Assembly (NCBI GenBank): GCA_030068075.1
Contig: CM057843.1
Coordinates: forward strand, 10,992,001-11,056,000
Reading direction: 5' to 3'
Source: Paguma larvata
Taxonomy: Eukaryota > Chordata > Mammalia > Carnivora > Viverridae
Length of the DNA stretch: 64,000 bases
The translations under genes and the position numbers were made by a program. The first letter of the stretch is position 1; every line of letters begins with the position of its first letter. The notes beneath the pieces were generated by a model. The model made no database searches. It worked only from the letters and a program-made list of their open reading frames with translations, and was not told the DNA's origin. Of the stretch, positions 47,680 to 59,474 are shown piece after piece.

Positions 47680-47870
47680 CTCTGGAGCCAGACTCCGTTG
47701 GCTTTGATTCAGGTTTAATTCCTTACATAAACCCTTGGGTAAATTTCTATGCCTCAGTTTCCTCATATGTGAAATGGTGGTAAAAATAGCACCTATTCAA
47801 TAGAGCTGTATGATTTCAAGCACTTGGAACACTGACATATAATGATTGCTCAATAAAGTTGCCTTTAATA
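47680..47870 (+). repeat. MIR just upstream of the NCBP3 promoter
   Basis: Sense MIR: 'ggctctggagccagactccg', 'gcctcagtttcctcatatgtg', then 'tgattgctcaataaagttg'. It ends about 50 bp before the CCAAT/GC-box region. Confidence 0.75.
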
Positions 47871-47889
47871 ACAGGCTTACTGCTCAAGG

Positions 47890-48178
47890 CATACGTATTC
47901 TCTCAGAGCCGACTACGCCAATCTCCCTCAGGCTCCGCCCCCTCTATCAGGCCCCGCCTACGTCCTCACTCGAGCCCGCCTTCTCTTCTCCAGGTCCCGC
48001 TCCAGCTGTACTGGGTTCCTCCAGCCACCAGGGGGAGGCAGCGCTGAGTGGGGGGGGCTTCTAGCCGAGGCAGGTGATACTCTAGGAAACAGCGGCGGCT
48101 GCTCTATGGTCACTGGCGGCGGCGCTCTACCCGGAGGTGTGCGAGGCGGGCTCTCAGTGGTGAGGCCGGCGGGCGGCT
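47890..48178 (+). promoter_or_regulatory. NCBP3: NCBP3 CpG-island promoter and 5'UTR
   Basis: CCAAT at 47918-47922, a GC box at 47932-47942 (ctccgcccc) and a second ccccgcc at 47952. GC-rich sequence continues to the ATG and past exon 1 (to about 48560). There is no TATA box. The start site is not visible. Confidence 0.65.
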
Positions 48179-48258
48179 ATGGCGGCCGTACGGGGCCTGC
48201 GAGTGTCGGTGAAAGCAGAGGCCCCAGCGGGGCCGGCCCTGGGTCTCCCGTCGCCTGA
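48106..48258 (+). other. Upstream ORF overlapping the NCBP3 start (50 codons plus stop)
   Basis: An ATG at 48106 opens a 51-codon frame (stop included) ending TGA at 48256-48258. The frame is shifted from NCBP3 and runs over its start codon at 48179. The context is weak at -3 (T) but has G at +4. It matters only if transcription starts upstream of 48106. Confidence 0.4.
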
Positions 48259-48358
48259 GACGGACTCTGGTTTGGAGCGTGGCGAGCCGGAGCCCATGGA
48301 GGTGGAGGAGGGCGAGCTGGAGATGCCAGTGCGGCGCTCCCTGAAAGAACTGATCCCG
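48179..48358 (+). CDS. NCBP3: NCBP3 exon 1 (coding part)
   Basis: Residues 1-60 in 180 nt, ending RRSLKELIP at donor gtacgg. It is rich in Glu and Pro with no predicted fold. The frame stays open for a further 65 codons into the intron, which is chance in GC-rich DNA. Confidence 0.95.
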
Positions 48359-51300
48359 GTACGGGCGGGGGGCGGGGGTGAGGAGGAGGTCGCTAAGCTA
48401 GTGTCCCGCGGGGGAGGCGGCTGGCTCCTGCGCTGGCGGAAGTCACTGGCAGCTGAGAGAGGGGAGCGGGCGCTCAGGGGGCGGAGACGCCAAGCTCGAG
48501 GAGAGACGGGGAGCGGGAGAAGGGACCCCGGGGCGCCCGGAAATGGGTGTTGAAGGGGCTGGAGAAGAGGGGGGAGAGCAGGGGGTACTTGAGGACACCC
48601 CCTTTGCTGCTTCTCTGAGGCAGGCTGTGCAAAGGGGTGAGTGAGGAGGGGCTGGGTTGTCTGAGGGCTTGAGATAAAGAGGCGGGGGGGCCCAGGCGGG
48701 AACAGAAGGAACTGTGGGGTGACGCCGGTGTCCAGGTCTCCCTGTGAGTTCAGCTCTGATGGAGCTGATGTTTGTTAAACATAGCACTCGCGTTTCGCTT
48801 GGAGGGTTGGACTTGTCAGCAGTAGAAACTCAGTGTTTCTTTCGTGACTTCAGAGTCATCTTGTCCTCATTCCACCTGCTCTGTAACACTTTCACCGTGG
48901 CCCCAGCATGTGACCTTAGTGAGACCAAAACATAAACGAACCGACAGTGGTCCGTCTTTTATCACATGGGGGAATGGTGAGAGGCGTTTTGCTTTTGGTT
49001 TGGTGGGTCTGTGTTTGGTTCTTAGGGCTGCGCTGAGGCCTGCACGGCTCTTCTCACGTACTTAATGTCTCATCTAACATGAACTCCTTTCTACCACATG
49101 TCAGCAAGACTGGCTTTTAAACCGAAATTATGGGAAAAGGTGAAGATAGAATCACTAAAGATAGCAAATGATAATGACTCTGGTAACAACAGTTAATGTC
49201 GTGGCATTTTACCATTTACTGTATTATGTTTAAATATCACTGCAGTTGTGAAATAGGTATCATCCCTTTATTCATTCGGTGCAACATGCAATTCTTGAGT
49301 CCCCCGCTTATGTGTCAGGCACAGTCCTAGGCACTTGATCGAGATCAAGATTAAACTCTCTCCTGGAGTTTATGTATCAGTTGGAGGACACAAATAACGC
49401 ATGTCTAGTGGTGGTAAGCGCTATGAAGAAAGTAGACATGTTAATGGGACAGAGCGTGCAGAAGATAGGGAGGGTGTGCAGAGCGGGAAGTCGAATGGGA
49501 TAGGATGGTCAGGGAATTCCTCTGAGACTGTGATATTTAAGCTGAAGCCTAAATGACAAAAAGGAGCCAGCCATGTGCAAGATTGGAAGACAGTGTTCCC
49601 CGCAGGGACAACAGTAGGTGCAAAGGCTGTAAGATGGGAACGAGATTGTTTTGTTGGAGAAATGGAGAGTCCTGTAGAGCAAATGGGAGAGCAGTTAGGG
49701 AGTTCAGGAAGGTTGGCAGATACCGTGGAGGAGACCCAGTCCAGAGAGACCAAAGCGATTGTACAGTGTCATGTAATCAGTGAATCTCAGCGCTGCGACT
49801 TGAGTCTTCGGCTTTGAAGTCCCATCCTCTTTTCATTGCCCTGTGCTGTTTTCCCAGGAGGTCTACGTGCGTCTGGACTTTCTGCATTTTGGTGAGGACT
49901 GGTGCTCCACCTGGTGGCGTCACATGATGAATTTGTCCTATGTGGGTTGGGGAGATGAATGAGGGTGCCTTAACTTACCTTGGGCATTTTTCGTAGAAGC
50001 CCGTATATTTTCTTTTACATAAATACCTTCAGCCGATAGACTTAGTTAAGGTTTGGGACAAGGTCTGATCTAGAAACGACTTCTTGTTAGAGGGGTTGAT
50101 TGCTTACTTCCCAGAGTCACTGAGACAGGCTTCCTCATAATAAAGGGTTGTCAGGGTGAGGAAGGATTGCTGAAAGGAAGGACTATCCAAAAGGAATCTG
50201 TTGTGGAACTGTCTTCTATCATGAATTTTTCCTCAGTTGCTGTTAGCATTTCTAACCCTTCTCCCTCGTGTTAGGACACAAGCAGAAGATATGAAAACAA
50301 GGCTGGCAGCTTCATCACTGGAATTGATGTCACCTCCAAGGTAAGACAGGCCATAATTTATTCATTTTGATAAGCAAGTGAACTCAATGAGCTTGGTCCC
50401 TACGACTTGTAGAATAGCAGTTATTCTTTACCCCCTTTTTTCTTTGGTTGCTGGATTAAAACTTTTTTTTTACCTGAAATTTTCTGTTACGTAATGATGC
50501 CTCCATGCCTCCTGAAAACGTCCAGGTAGCATTTGTGTTCTTACATTTATGGCATGATAAAATCCATGTGCCTAGTTGCCTTGCTTAACCATGTCTGGAA
50601 AAGGTCTGCCCTGGGAATGCTTTTTTTAATGTTATGTCCATACTTTAAAAATGTGGATACTGATTCCACTTTAAGTGAAACAAAACATGAGCAGTACCTG
50701 GCATACAGTAGGCCGTTAGTAAATGTCTTTATTCTTCATTGGTTGCAGGCTTAGAAAAATAGGATTTCCCGATTGTGTGGCTGTCTAAACTTTGAAGGCC
50801 GAGTCAGCCAAATAACTCAGTACCTGGGAGTATTGCCTTTTATCTGGCGATTGCTATTACTAGATTACCAGCTTTCCTATAACTCCTCTTAGAGCCAAAG
50901 CTATTATTTTCCTTTTATAAACAGCACACATTTGTCGCTTCAATTAGCGACATCCAACTCTGATTTCAATGTGTGCAACTAAGTTTAGAATAGAATTTTG
51001 AATTGTAATTCTGAATAATAGTACTATTTAACTATATTAGGTGTATAAACACAAAACTAAAAAACATGTCATGCTCACCTTTTTATAGTTTATCTGGGCC
51101 TCAATCTGTTTCAGATTGCTTAAAGGCCGAAAGAAGGATCTAATCATCTTTTAGACAGACAATAGGATAAAGTGAAGATGTTTTCTTACTGTAATTGAAA
51201 AAGAAGTAGACTGTGCTGTTCTTACTCCCGTATAGTTTGCCATTACGTGAAAGGCATGGGGGAAAAGGTGGTAGCCCCAGAATTGGTACTTAAGTTGTTA

Positions 51301-52300
51301 CTAAGGGAAGGTAGGTTAGTTGTTTGTGGCCAGAAGAGTTCCGTAAAGAAAATTAACATAACTATTGGGGAATAACAAAGTGTTGCTGCTTTACCAATCC
51401 CCACAAGCTTTCTTGGAGTCAGACTTTCAATTAGGGTGGCCAAGTCAATATATAATTAGTGAAGAGTTCCTAAGAGCTATCAGAAACCCACGGTTGGACC
51501 TGGATTTATTTGAGCTCTTGGAGAAAAATTTATGAAGCTGATTCTGCTTTTCAGTGAAGTATCAGTGCTGCTTGTCACTTACAGATGAAAAGTGGCAATT
51601 CCATGGACACAAGCCTAGAATAGAGGAGAGAGTTTCTTTGCTTCGGTGTTATTTTTAAACAGGGAAAATGCTTTAGGGAGTGGACTGCTCAGGCAGACAT
51701 AATGTGATAGGTGTGATTACCATGCTCACAGATGATGTGAAACGGGGGTGGTGGTTGTGGGGCTTCTAGAAATAGAACCAAGATCAGATCTATCCCCCCT
51801 GCTAGCCAAAATATCTCCAGCAAACCTTTTGGCTTTTTTATACCTCAGTTTCTGCACCTGGAAAATTGGAGGGAGATTGTTCAGTTGTAATTTGTTTGCG
51901 TGATTGACATTAATAAATAAAATGTCAGAGAACTGAAACATTCATTGAATTCCTGCTGTGCCCCAGACACAGCGATAGGCACTGAACCATGGAGATTATT
52001 ACAAATTATGGCAGTGTCAGTGTACGCTCTCCCAATCGCTGTGAATATCTAGTTCTCTGCAAGAATTATCAAAGGCATCATGTTGCTTATTTCTTCTGAC
52101 TTACTTTAGGGTTGTCACTGAAGCGTTTTGTTCATTTGTGATTTAACTTTCCTTCTCCATCCGTCACTTCTTTGGCTTTTTCTGTACCTTGTAGGAAGCG
52201 ATTGAAAAGAAAGAACAGCGAGCCAAGCGCTTCCATTTTCGATCAGAAGTAAATCTTGCGCAAAGAAATGTAGCCTTGGACCGAGACATGATGAAGAAAG
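48179..52300 (+). CDS. NCBP3: Nuclear cap-binding protein subunit 3, N-terminal part (exons 1-3; continues past the window)
   Basis: NCBP3 (formerly C17orf85/ELG) pairs with NCBP1 to bind m7G-capped RNA in the nucleus and supports mRNA export. Three exons (48179-48358, 50275-50340, 52195-52300) give residues 1-117 plus one base. The N-terminus reads MAAVRGLRVSVKAEAPAGPA, then an acidic EPMEVEEGELE stretch. Exon 2 starts DTSRRYENKAGSFITGIDVT and exon 3 ends NVALDRDMMKK. The ATG has G at -3 and +4 and sits in a CpG island. The RRM-like cap-binding fold of the human protein begins just after this point, so it lies in exons outside the window. Intron 3 occupies the remaining 11.7 kb with no further exon found. 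Confidence 0.95.
48359..52194. other. NCBP3 introns 1 and 2
   Basis: Intron 1 (48359-50274) holds CpG-island tail sequence and an ancient dispersed repeat (49270-49760). Intron 2 (50341-52194) is AT-rich without a repeat that I can name. No exons are hidden here as far as I can see. Confidence 0.6.
50275..50340 (+). CDS. NCBP3: NCBP3 exon 2
   Basis: Residues 61-82, 22 whole codons from DTSRRYENK to DVTSK. The acceptor is gttag and the donor gtaaga. Confidence 0.95.
52195..52300 (+). CDS. NCBP3: NCBP3 exon 3
   Basis: Residues 83-117 plus one base: EAIEKKEQRAKRFHFRSEVN, then LAQRNVALDRDMMKK. The charged helix-like stretch leads to the cap-binding domain in the next exon. The donor is gtacgt. 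Confidence 0.95.
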
Positions 52301-53029
52301 GTACGTGGTGTTTGGGGGGAATTTTTCTGCTTTTCCCCAGAGAATGACCTTTTCCCGTCACGGCCTTGTGCTTCTGGCCTTGCCTTGCTTGCCCAGTCCT
52401 CATCCAAACACTCCCAAAGGAAGGGACTTGTGAAAGCTCCATATCTGAGGTGACCTGTTTAAAGTTGAGCTGCCGTTTAGCTATGTCTCAGATGTTATAG
52501 CTGGAAAAAGAAATGACCTTGTTTGAGAAAGCCCAGAGAAGGTCACCCAGTTAACGGCAGAGCTGAGATTAGAACCTGTACTTCTTATTGGTTTTCTGCT
52601 TTTATCATAGAAGTATTAATTTTCCTTGCCTGTAAATGTAGTGGGAGTGTATCACAGTGATACATTTCATAGGGGAGTCACAGGGATACTGGGATTGGTA
52701 GGGAAAGCCATTAAGCATCTGTTGATACAGGCTTGTAAGTCTATTTTTATGTTTTGTTAGGGTAAATATTTGGCTTCATAGAACTCACCCTGAATTATAT
52801 ATAGTAATCTGCCCCAGTCTTCCAAAGCAATTTATAAATAAACGGAAAAATTATTACTTTTTTAGTTCACAACTCTTATTCCACTCAATGCAAAGTCTCT
52901 CTTGTATTTGCAAATTTGGGTATTTGTGAAGGGCTTAATACACATCCCTCAGAATGCATGTTAAAGTTTTCCACTTTGTGGAGAGTGTCTCTAGGCTTGC
53001 TTGGTTAATAAAAGCATGTCGAATGAATG

Positions 53030-53290
53030 AAAGAATAGCTACTCTTTTTTGGGAGCTTGCTCTCTTATTGGGCACTATGTTAATTAGCACATTACATATT
53101 CGTTTCTTACTCATTTCTTACAACAACCCTATAAGGAATATATTTTTATCCTATTTTACAAAGAAGGTAACAGGCTTAAAGACATTTAATAAATGCCCAG
53201 GCTTACACAGCTAGTAAAAGTGGAGTCAGGGTATGAACCCAGGTTTCTCTGACTCTAAAGCCCTGCTCTTAATTACTTTGCTCTGTTGCC
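53030..53290 (-). repeat. MIR (antisense)
   Basis: 'tcctattttacaaagaaggtaac', 'cacagctagtaaaagtggag' and 'tatgaacccaggtttctctg' in antisense MIR order. Confidence 0.75.
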
Positions 53291-53953
53291 TCATGAAATG
53301 TACATGATGCCGTAAACTCAAACCTCCTGAGTCCATCCCAGTGGACACAGTAGCTTGGATGCAGAACTCAACTTTGGATGCCGCTTTAGTCTTTTTCTGC
53401 ATCATGAATTCCGAGTGGGAAATATGACCTTGCTTCACTTGCCGGCTGGGTTTCCAGGCATCTGCTTGAGTGGATTTCTGTTTTAGGAAAACTCCTATGA
53501 AGGCCAAGGACAGCTGAGTAGCTTGGCATTCATCTGCCTGTACAGTCTGGGCTGAACTCTCTCACAATTCTACCGTTAAGCACCACCGTTTCACCACCTG
53601 TTTGCTTCTGGTCCTGTGAACATTCCTTGTGACATCTTGTCACTGATCTTATGCATGCTCTTCACTCTGCTGATTAACCCTTCCTTTTGCCATGCTTTGT
53701 CTGGCTCAGAGGTCACGTCTTCCGTAAAGCAGCCCTGATCAGCCACTCAAATTTCTCTCCCAACTCTGTTGGAGCTCTCTAGGGTCCTAAGCCCTCCTAG
53801 AATTCAGTTTTCATTTCTTTGTGAATGTGGCCAAGTTCTTGAATCTTTTTAAGTCTGTATCCTTGTCTATAAAGTAGGAAAAATGGCACCTACCTGAAAA
53901 GGATCACTTTCAGGGTTAAGTTTTAAATAAATGAATAAATGAAAAGTTGTAAG

Positions 53954-54184
53954 TTTTTTTTTTAATTTTTTAATGTTTAATTTTGAGAGAGGAAAAGAGA
54001 GAGAGAGTGAGAGACAGACACGAGTAGGGGATGGGCAGAGAGAGAGGGAGACACAGAATCCAAAGAAGGCTTCAGGCTCTGCACTGTCAGCATAGAACCG
54101 ACGCAGGGCTCAAACCCACAAACTGTGAGATCATAACCTGAGCTGAAGTCGGACACTTAACCAACTGAGCCATTCAGGCACCCT
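53954..54184 (-). mobile_element. Carnivore SINE
   Basis: An antisense SINE: T-rich start, 'gagtaggggatgggcagag', body 'gatcataacctgagctgaag', head 'ccaactgagccattcaggca'. Confidence 0.9.
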
Positions 54185-54284
54185 GTGGGTGGTGTTTTTT
54201 TGTTGTTTTTTGTTTGTCTTGTTTGGTTGTTTTCTGTTTGTTTTTGAGAAAGTAATCCTGATCTCATGGTTCTAAAGATATTTC

Positions 54285-54481
54285 CTTTTTTTTTTTTTTA
54301 TGTTTATATTTTTTTGAGAGACAGAGAGAGGCTGGCGGAGGAGTAGAGTGAGGGAGACAGGATCTGAAGCAGGCTCTGCATTGACAGCAGAGAGCCTGAC
54401 ATGGGGCTCAAACTCTCGAACCGCGTGATCATGACCTGAGCCGAAGTCGGGCGCTTAACCGACTGAGCCACCCGGGCACCC
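54285..54481 (-). mobile_element. Carnivore SINE
   Basis: Antisense SINE 100 bp past the previous one, flanked by 'agatatttc' on both sides. The head is 'gactgagccacccgggcaccc'. Confidence 0.88.
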
Positions 54482-54739
54482 GTACAGATATTTCTTAAAA
54501 GCAATAGATCTACCTGGAATGTTGGCTGGAGCAAGTTCTTCATTACAACTTGTTTTTCCTCTAGGAGGCAGCATGCCCTAGGATAGTGTTGCTGAATTCT
54601 GGAGAACCCTGCTGCCTATCCCAGATCAATTTAAATCAGATGGGAAGGGGGGTTATAAAGGTCCCAGAGATAGTTCTTTCTTTTCCGCCTCTCCAGGTAA
54701 TTCTAAAGATGTACAGTCAGGATTGAGAGCTGTTGTACT

Positions 54740-54960
54740 TATGGTTAAGAGCATGGGTTCTGAAGCCTGACCTGTCACATTCTAGCTCTGTGACCTTGGG
54801 CAGGTTATTTAGCCTCTAAACCTCAGTTTCGTCTTCTGGAAAGGCAGGTAACAGTACTTCTTATAGGATTATCGAGAGGCTTTATTAAAATGTTACAGTT
54901 CTTAGAGTGGTATGTCTGATATATAGTTAAGTGCCCAGTAAATGTGTCGTTACCATTATC
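54740..54960 (+). repeat. MIR
   Basis: A near full-length sense MIR: 'gttaagagcatgggttctga', 'gctctgtgaccttgggcagg', 'cctcagtttcgtcttctgga' and 'gtgcccagtaaatgtg'. Confidence 0.85.
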
Positions 54961-55038
54961 TGATGTTCTCCATGTTCCAAGTAGTCATCTAAGTGGCCTA
55001 GCCTCTTGGGAGAATGAGGACATTGTAATAACCATCTT

Positions 55039-55264
55039 TTTTTTTTTTTTTAATTTTTTTTAATGTTTATTTATTTTTGAGACAGAGAGAGACAGAGCAT
55101 GAGTGGGGGAGGGGCAGAGAGAGAGGGAGACACAGAATGTGAAGCAGGCTCCAGGCTCTGAGCTGTTAGCACAGAGCCCGACGCGGGGCTTGAACTCACA
55201 GACCGCGAGATCATGACCTGAGCCGAAGTCGGACGCTCAACCGACTGAGCCACCCAGGCGCCCC
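55039..55264 (-). mobile_element. Carnivore SINE, low divergence
   Basis: Antisense SINE with a perfect 15-bp duplication (55024-55038 and 55265-55279). Body and head are close to consensus ('gccgaagtcggacgctcaac'), so it is among the younger copies here. Confidence 0.93.
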
Positions 55265-55329
55265 TGTAATAACCATCTTAACTCCTGCGTCCACACCAGC
55301 TGTCAAGTTATTTCATCTTCTTAATTCCA

Positions 55330-55560
55330 GTAATAATAAAAGATGTCACTTGATAGATGCTTATTATGTGCCAGTCACCCTGTCAGGTGGCCAGTTTAAC
55401 CTTTGAACAATGCTGTGAGGGGAGAGTGTTCATCGTTTGTTTTACTGATGAGGAAACTAAGGTGCTGAGAGGTTGAGAAGCTTGCCCAAGTTCCCAGAGT
55501 CAGGCAAGTAGCAAGGCTGGGATTTGAAAGCCTGTCTAACTGAGGCCTGTGTTCCTAATC
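55330..55560 (-). repeat. MIR (antisense)
   Basis: 'ttactgatgaggaaactaag', 'gagaagcttgcccaagttcc' and 'gctgggatttgaaagcctgt' in antisense MIR order. Confidence 0.8.
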
Positions 55561-56651
55561 CCTTTGCCAGCATTCAAGGATGTAGTTTGGAATATGCTGT
55601 ACTAGACCATTCTGCATCAAGAGTTCTTGCTATTCTTGAGTGATTTGGTGGCGAGCAGCTTCAGTCTCCTTATCCCCAAGATCAAAGCTCTCATGGTTGG
55701 AAGGGAGACCTTAGAGGTTATCTAGACCAACCTCCTGCCCAGTGCCGCAGGCCTTTTGGCAAAGTTTCCAAAGGTCTTTTGGCTCTGCCTGAACATTTCC
55801 TAGTGATGGCACAAGAACTATTTATGAAGTGGTCAGTCTTGTGTTTGGTTATTTCCTCATGTTGACCAGAAATTGCTTTCTAGCAATTTCTATTAGTTAC
55901 TATGTAACTCTTAGAACAACATTAAGTTTTTTCCTTACTCACACAGTGAACCTTCTGGTGAGTGGATGGGCAGCCTATGCCCTACACTTTCTTTATGTGA
56001 CATGACTTTCTGGTCTTCTTCCTTTAGATTCTTTCCAGCCTCACAATGCCCTACATAAGACGAGGTGTAGATTCCAGATTTGGTTGGATTCATGGAGAGT
56101 ATGGCAGGACTGTTACTGTTGTGTCTGTTCTAGCTGTTTCATAGTGTCGTATTAATCTCCTAGTTAACCTAACCATCCAGGTTATCTTGTAGTCGAGGTA
56201 CTTTAAAAAAGTTTCCTTTTTATTTATCCCTATCAGTTTACATCCTGTTGATTTCAAGACTATTTCAGCCTGTTGAGTTGATTTTACCTTAACTCTGTCT
56301 TTCAGCATTTTAGCATGCACATCTCACTTTGGTATGCATGACCTCCACATCCTTATCTTATTGGTAAATCTTAAACAAAATCTATGAATTATTAGTCTTA
56401 TTCAGTTATCAGGCCCACATTTAATTTTGTCGTCATGAGAAACTGGATTACATGCTTAATAAACTTGAGGTAGAACACCGTCTGTGGTATTCTTTGAATT
56501 TTTTGGTCTGGTGACCCTATCAAAAAAGAAAGAGATGTGTAAACTCTTGTCACTTCTTATGGGAAAGACTTGGTTTCTTAAAAGATCAGAGATTCTGAGA
56601 AGTTTTTTTGTGTTTTTTTTGTGTTTTAATTTCAGAGAATGACATTGATCT

Positions 56652-56882
56652 TCTCCTTTTTTTTTTTTTTTAAGTTGTTTATTTATATTTTGAGAGAGAG
56701 AGCATATGCATGCAAGCTGGGAAAAGGCAGAGAGGGCAGGAGAGAGAGAATCCCAAGCAGGCTCCATGCTGTCAGTGCAGAGCCTGATGCAGGGCTCAAT
56801 CTCACGAACTGAACTGTGAGATCGTGACCTGAGCTGAAGTCCAGAGTTGCACACTTAACAGCTGAGCCACCCAGGCACCCCA
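56652..56882 (-). mobile_element. Carnivore SINE
   Basis: Antisense SINE with the 10-bp duplication acattgatct on both sides (56642 and 56883). Confidence 0.9.
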
Positions 56883-57146
56883 ACATTGATCTATTTAATC
56901 TGCGGTTTGGGAATTTCTCTTTTCCTCTTATAAAATCCGTACAGGATTAGTCTCTCTAAAGGCTTTAAGGAACTTTACTCCTCTGCAACTTTCTAGAGAT
57001 TACCTACCTAATTTAGAGATTATTGCTTAAGTCTAAAATCATAGCTAAGTATTTGAGTCCAGTGCAAACGAGTGTAATTTTGGACTAGAAGATTTAAATC
57101 TATTAAAACTGATTCTAGCTGTTGTCATCTATCTTGGGTTTTAGTT

Positions 57147-57375
57147 CTTTTTTTTCTTTAACTTTTTTTTAATTCTTTTAATTTTTTTTGAGAGAGTGAC
57201 GGAATGCAAGCAGGGAAGGGACAGAGAGAGAGAGACACACACACACAGAATCCAAAGCAGGCTCCAGGCTCTGAGCTGTCAGCACAGAGCCTGATGCGGG
57301 GCTTGAACCCACAAACCATGAGATCATGACCTGAATTGTCAGTCATCATGACCGACTAAGCCACCCAGGTGCCCC
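57147..57375 (-). mobile_element. Carnivore SINE, first of a tandem pair
   Basis: An antisense SINE ending 'ccacccaggtgccccgg'. It shares one outer target-site duplication with the SINE that follows directly. Confidence 0.88.
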
Positions 57376-57433
57376 GGTTCTTTTTTTTTTCAATTAAAAA
57401 ATTTTTTTGAATGTTTATTTATTTTTGAGAGAG

Positions 57434-57522
<89 letters not shown>

Positions 57523-57684
57523 GAGTGTGGGAGGGGGCAGAGAGATAGGGAGACACAATCTGAAACAGGATCCAGGCTCTGAGCTGTCAGCACAGAGCCC
57601 GATGCAGGGCTGTGACTTAACAGCCTTGAGATCATGACCTGAGCCAAAGTCAGCGGCCCAACCAACTGAGCCACCCAGGCACCC
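57376..57684 (-). mobile_element. Carnivore SINE with (CA)n, second of a tandem pair
   Basis: An antisense SINE whose tail region is expanded to a pure (AC)n of about 42 units. The 15-mer tcttgggttttagtt stands at 57132-57146 and 57685-57699, outside both copies. Confidence 0.9.
57436..57520 (+). repeat. (AC)n microsatellite, about 42 units
   Basis: Uninterrupted AC dinucleotides inside a SINE. Its length and purity make it very likely polymorphic. Confidence 0.97.
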
Positions 57685-58826
57685 TCTTGGGTTTTAGTTT
57701 TTGTATAATAATAGCTGGTACTGTCAGTTTTTAGAAGAGCACAATAGAGCAACATTTCTGCCCTTTTTCTTGCCTTCTCTTCCAAAAGTAGTGTTGCTCC
57801 AAACACTTAAAAACAAGGCCATTAACATTTTTGATAAGCCTGTTTACTCTGGACTTTAACATTTTCTTCATTAGATGTTATACAAACAATTTATATTCAC
57901 CAAAAAAAATTATGAAAGTAGAGAGGTGGCCCACAGTCCACCACCCAAACCCAGTCATTGTCAACATTTTGTATATTTCCTTCTAATCCTTTCTTCTGGG
58001 TGTGGACTTTATTTTTGTTATTCCCTTTGTAGTCATATTGATTTTTTCCTTTTTACTTGATAGCTGATCATCATTTTCCATGCCTGATATTAGTCTTTTA
58101 GATTTTCATATTTCTGACATTCATTCTCTTACATTAGTCATTATAATTTACTGTTTATCTGTTTTCCATGTTTGTTCTTTGGCAAGTGGTGCTCACCTAA
58201 GCTCTGCTGCCTTCTCTTCTTTTGGGATCACCTCTCATACTCCAAATGACTGTATTTAGTGTCTTCCAAAGTTTATAATCATTTTAATCTGAGGTCTTAG
58301 AATTGGCTACTCTTCCCTGGAATTTCCTTGAGTTTTGTGTCCTCCTATCTGTCATTCATTGTCTTACTTCCTGTTAGAAAAATCCAAGATGATCCCTTGC
58401 CACCTTGCTTATAGTTAGCACTCAGATGTCCAGTCCTCATTGCCCAGTGCATCTGTTCACCGCCACATCAGCAAGTAGCCCTCTCTCATAGGCTGGGCAC
58501 AAATCTAGATGCCTTTTTGTTGTTTTGAGCAGTGACATTGTCAGCAAGGTAAGGAAGTATTGAGCATTCCCCTTTGGCAGGCTTCCTTCAACTCTTGAGC
58601 TTAAAGTTTCCATCTCTCGTGTGTCTTCCCACTGTCAGTCAGTTTGGTTCTCTTTTGAGAATGAACCTTTCTTATCCTCCAGATGACTGAGTAGTTTTTC
58701 TCTGCAGTGATAAGGCTTTTGCGTCTTTTTTTTTTACATCTTTACTTGCTTCTTTTAAACAAGATTGTCCATTGCCCATTTCTAGATATGTATATCATTC
58801 TCTCTACTTTAAAATATAGACATCTG

Positions 58827-59045
58827 GGGCCGCCGGGTGGCTCAGTCTGTTAAGCACCTGACTTCGGCTGAGGTCATGATCTCACAGTTGGTGGGTTTGA
58901 GCCCCATGTAGCGCTCTGTGCTGACAGCTCAGAGCTTGGAGCTTGCTTCAAATACTGTGTCTCCCTCTCTCTCTGCTCCTCTCCCACTCATGCTCTGTCT
59001 CTTTGCCTCTCAAAAATAATAAATAAAAATCTTAAAAATTTTTAA
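58827..59045 (+). mobile_element. Carnivore SINE (sense)
   Basis: The head 'gggtggctcagtctgttaag' carries the tRNA-like A-box region, and the copy ends in an A-rich tail. The 16-bp perfect duplication aaaatatagacatctg is at 58811 and 59046. Confidence 0.93.
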
Positions 59046-59474
59046 AAAATATAGACATCTGAGGCTAGAAGCTTCGTTCTTTACACTCTTTTCCTTTTGT
59101 TTTTAAGCTATTTCCTCCTCACATGTAGGTTTCTTTCTTTTTAATGTTAAGGTTTTGATAGAACAGTGCTGTGATATTCTTGATATGTATTTTTTGTCAT
59201 TTGTTTGGTCTTTATTTTTTCTGATTGTCTTATTTGTGATTAAATCTTTGTTACCAGATCAACAAGTCTCCTACAAGGTATTTTCTCCCTGATCTTCATT
59301 TTTCCCCCTCTCCTGTCACCAAGAGCAGTCCCAGTTATTCATTACCTTCTTCAGAACCATGTCTGTATTTCTTAGGATTTTTTCTTCAAAGTCATGATTT
59401 AGTTTAAAGGACTGAGAAATAGCGTAATAATCGTTTCAGAAGTAGAATTTCTTGACTCATCACTTGCATATAAA

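Larger units (their letters stand above)
39516..47880. other. CAMKK1-NCBP3 intergenic region
   Basis: No gene was recognised. Contents: MIR (40030-40240), L2-like sequence (40430-40900), a hAT/MER5-like relic (42905-43045), old L1 3' ends (43046-44060) broken by a SINE, an ancient dispersed repeat in two orientations (44220-45370 and 45660-45960), and MIRs at 46985-47210 (antisense) and 47680-47870 (sense). The stretch 45960-46980 shows nothing I can name. Confidence 0.65.

Noticed and set aside
48359..48553. Extension of the NCBP3 first exon beyond 48358
   Set aside because: The frame stays open, but the gtacgg donor at 48359 joins in phase to exon 2, which matches the known protein. The extra codons are GC-rich and low complexity.
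57390..57806. A 138-codon minus-strand frame with a long Cys-Val repeat
   Set aside because: It is the translation of the (AC)n microsatellite and the SINE around it.
58827..58925. tRNA gene-like A and B box sequence
   Set aside because: It is the tRNA-derived head of a carnivore SINE. It lacks a foldable cloverleaf and continues into the SINE body and A-tail.
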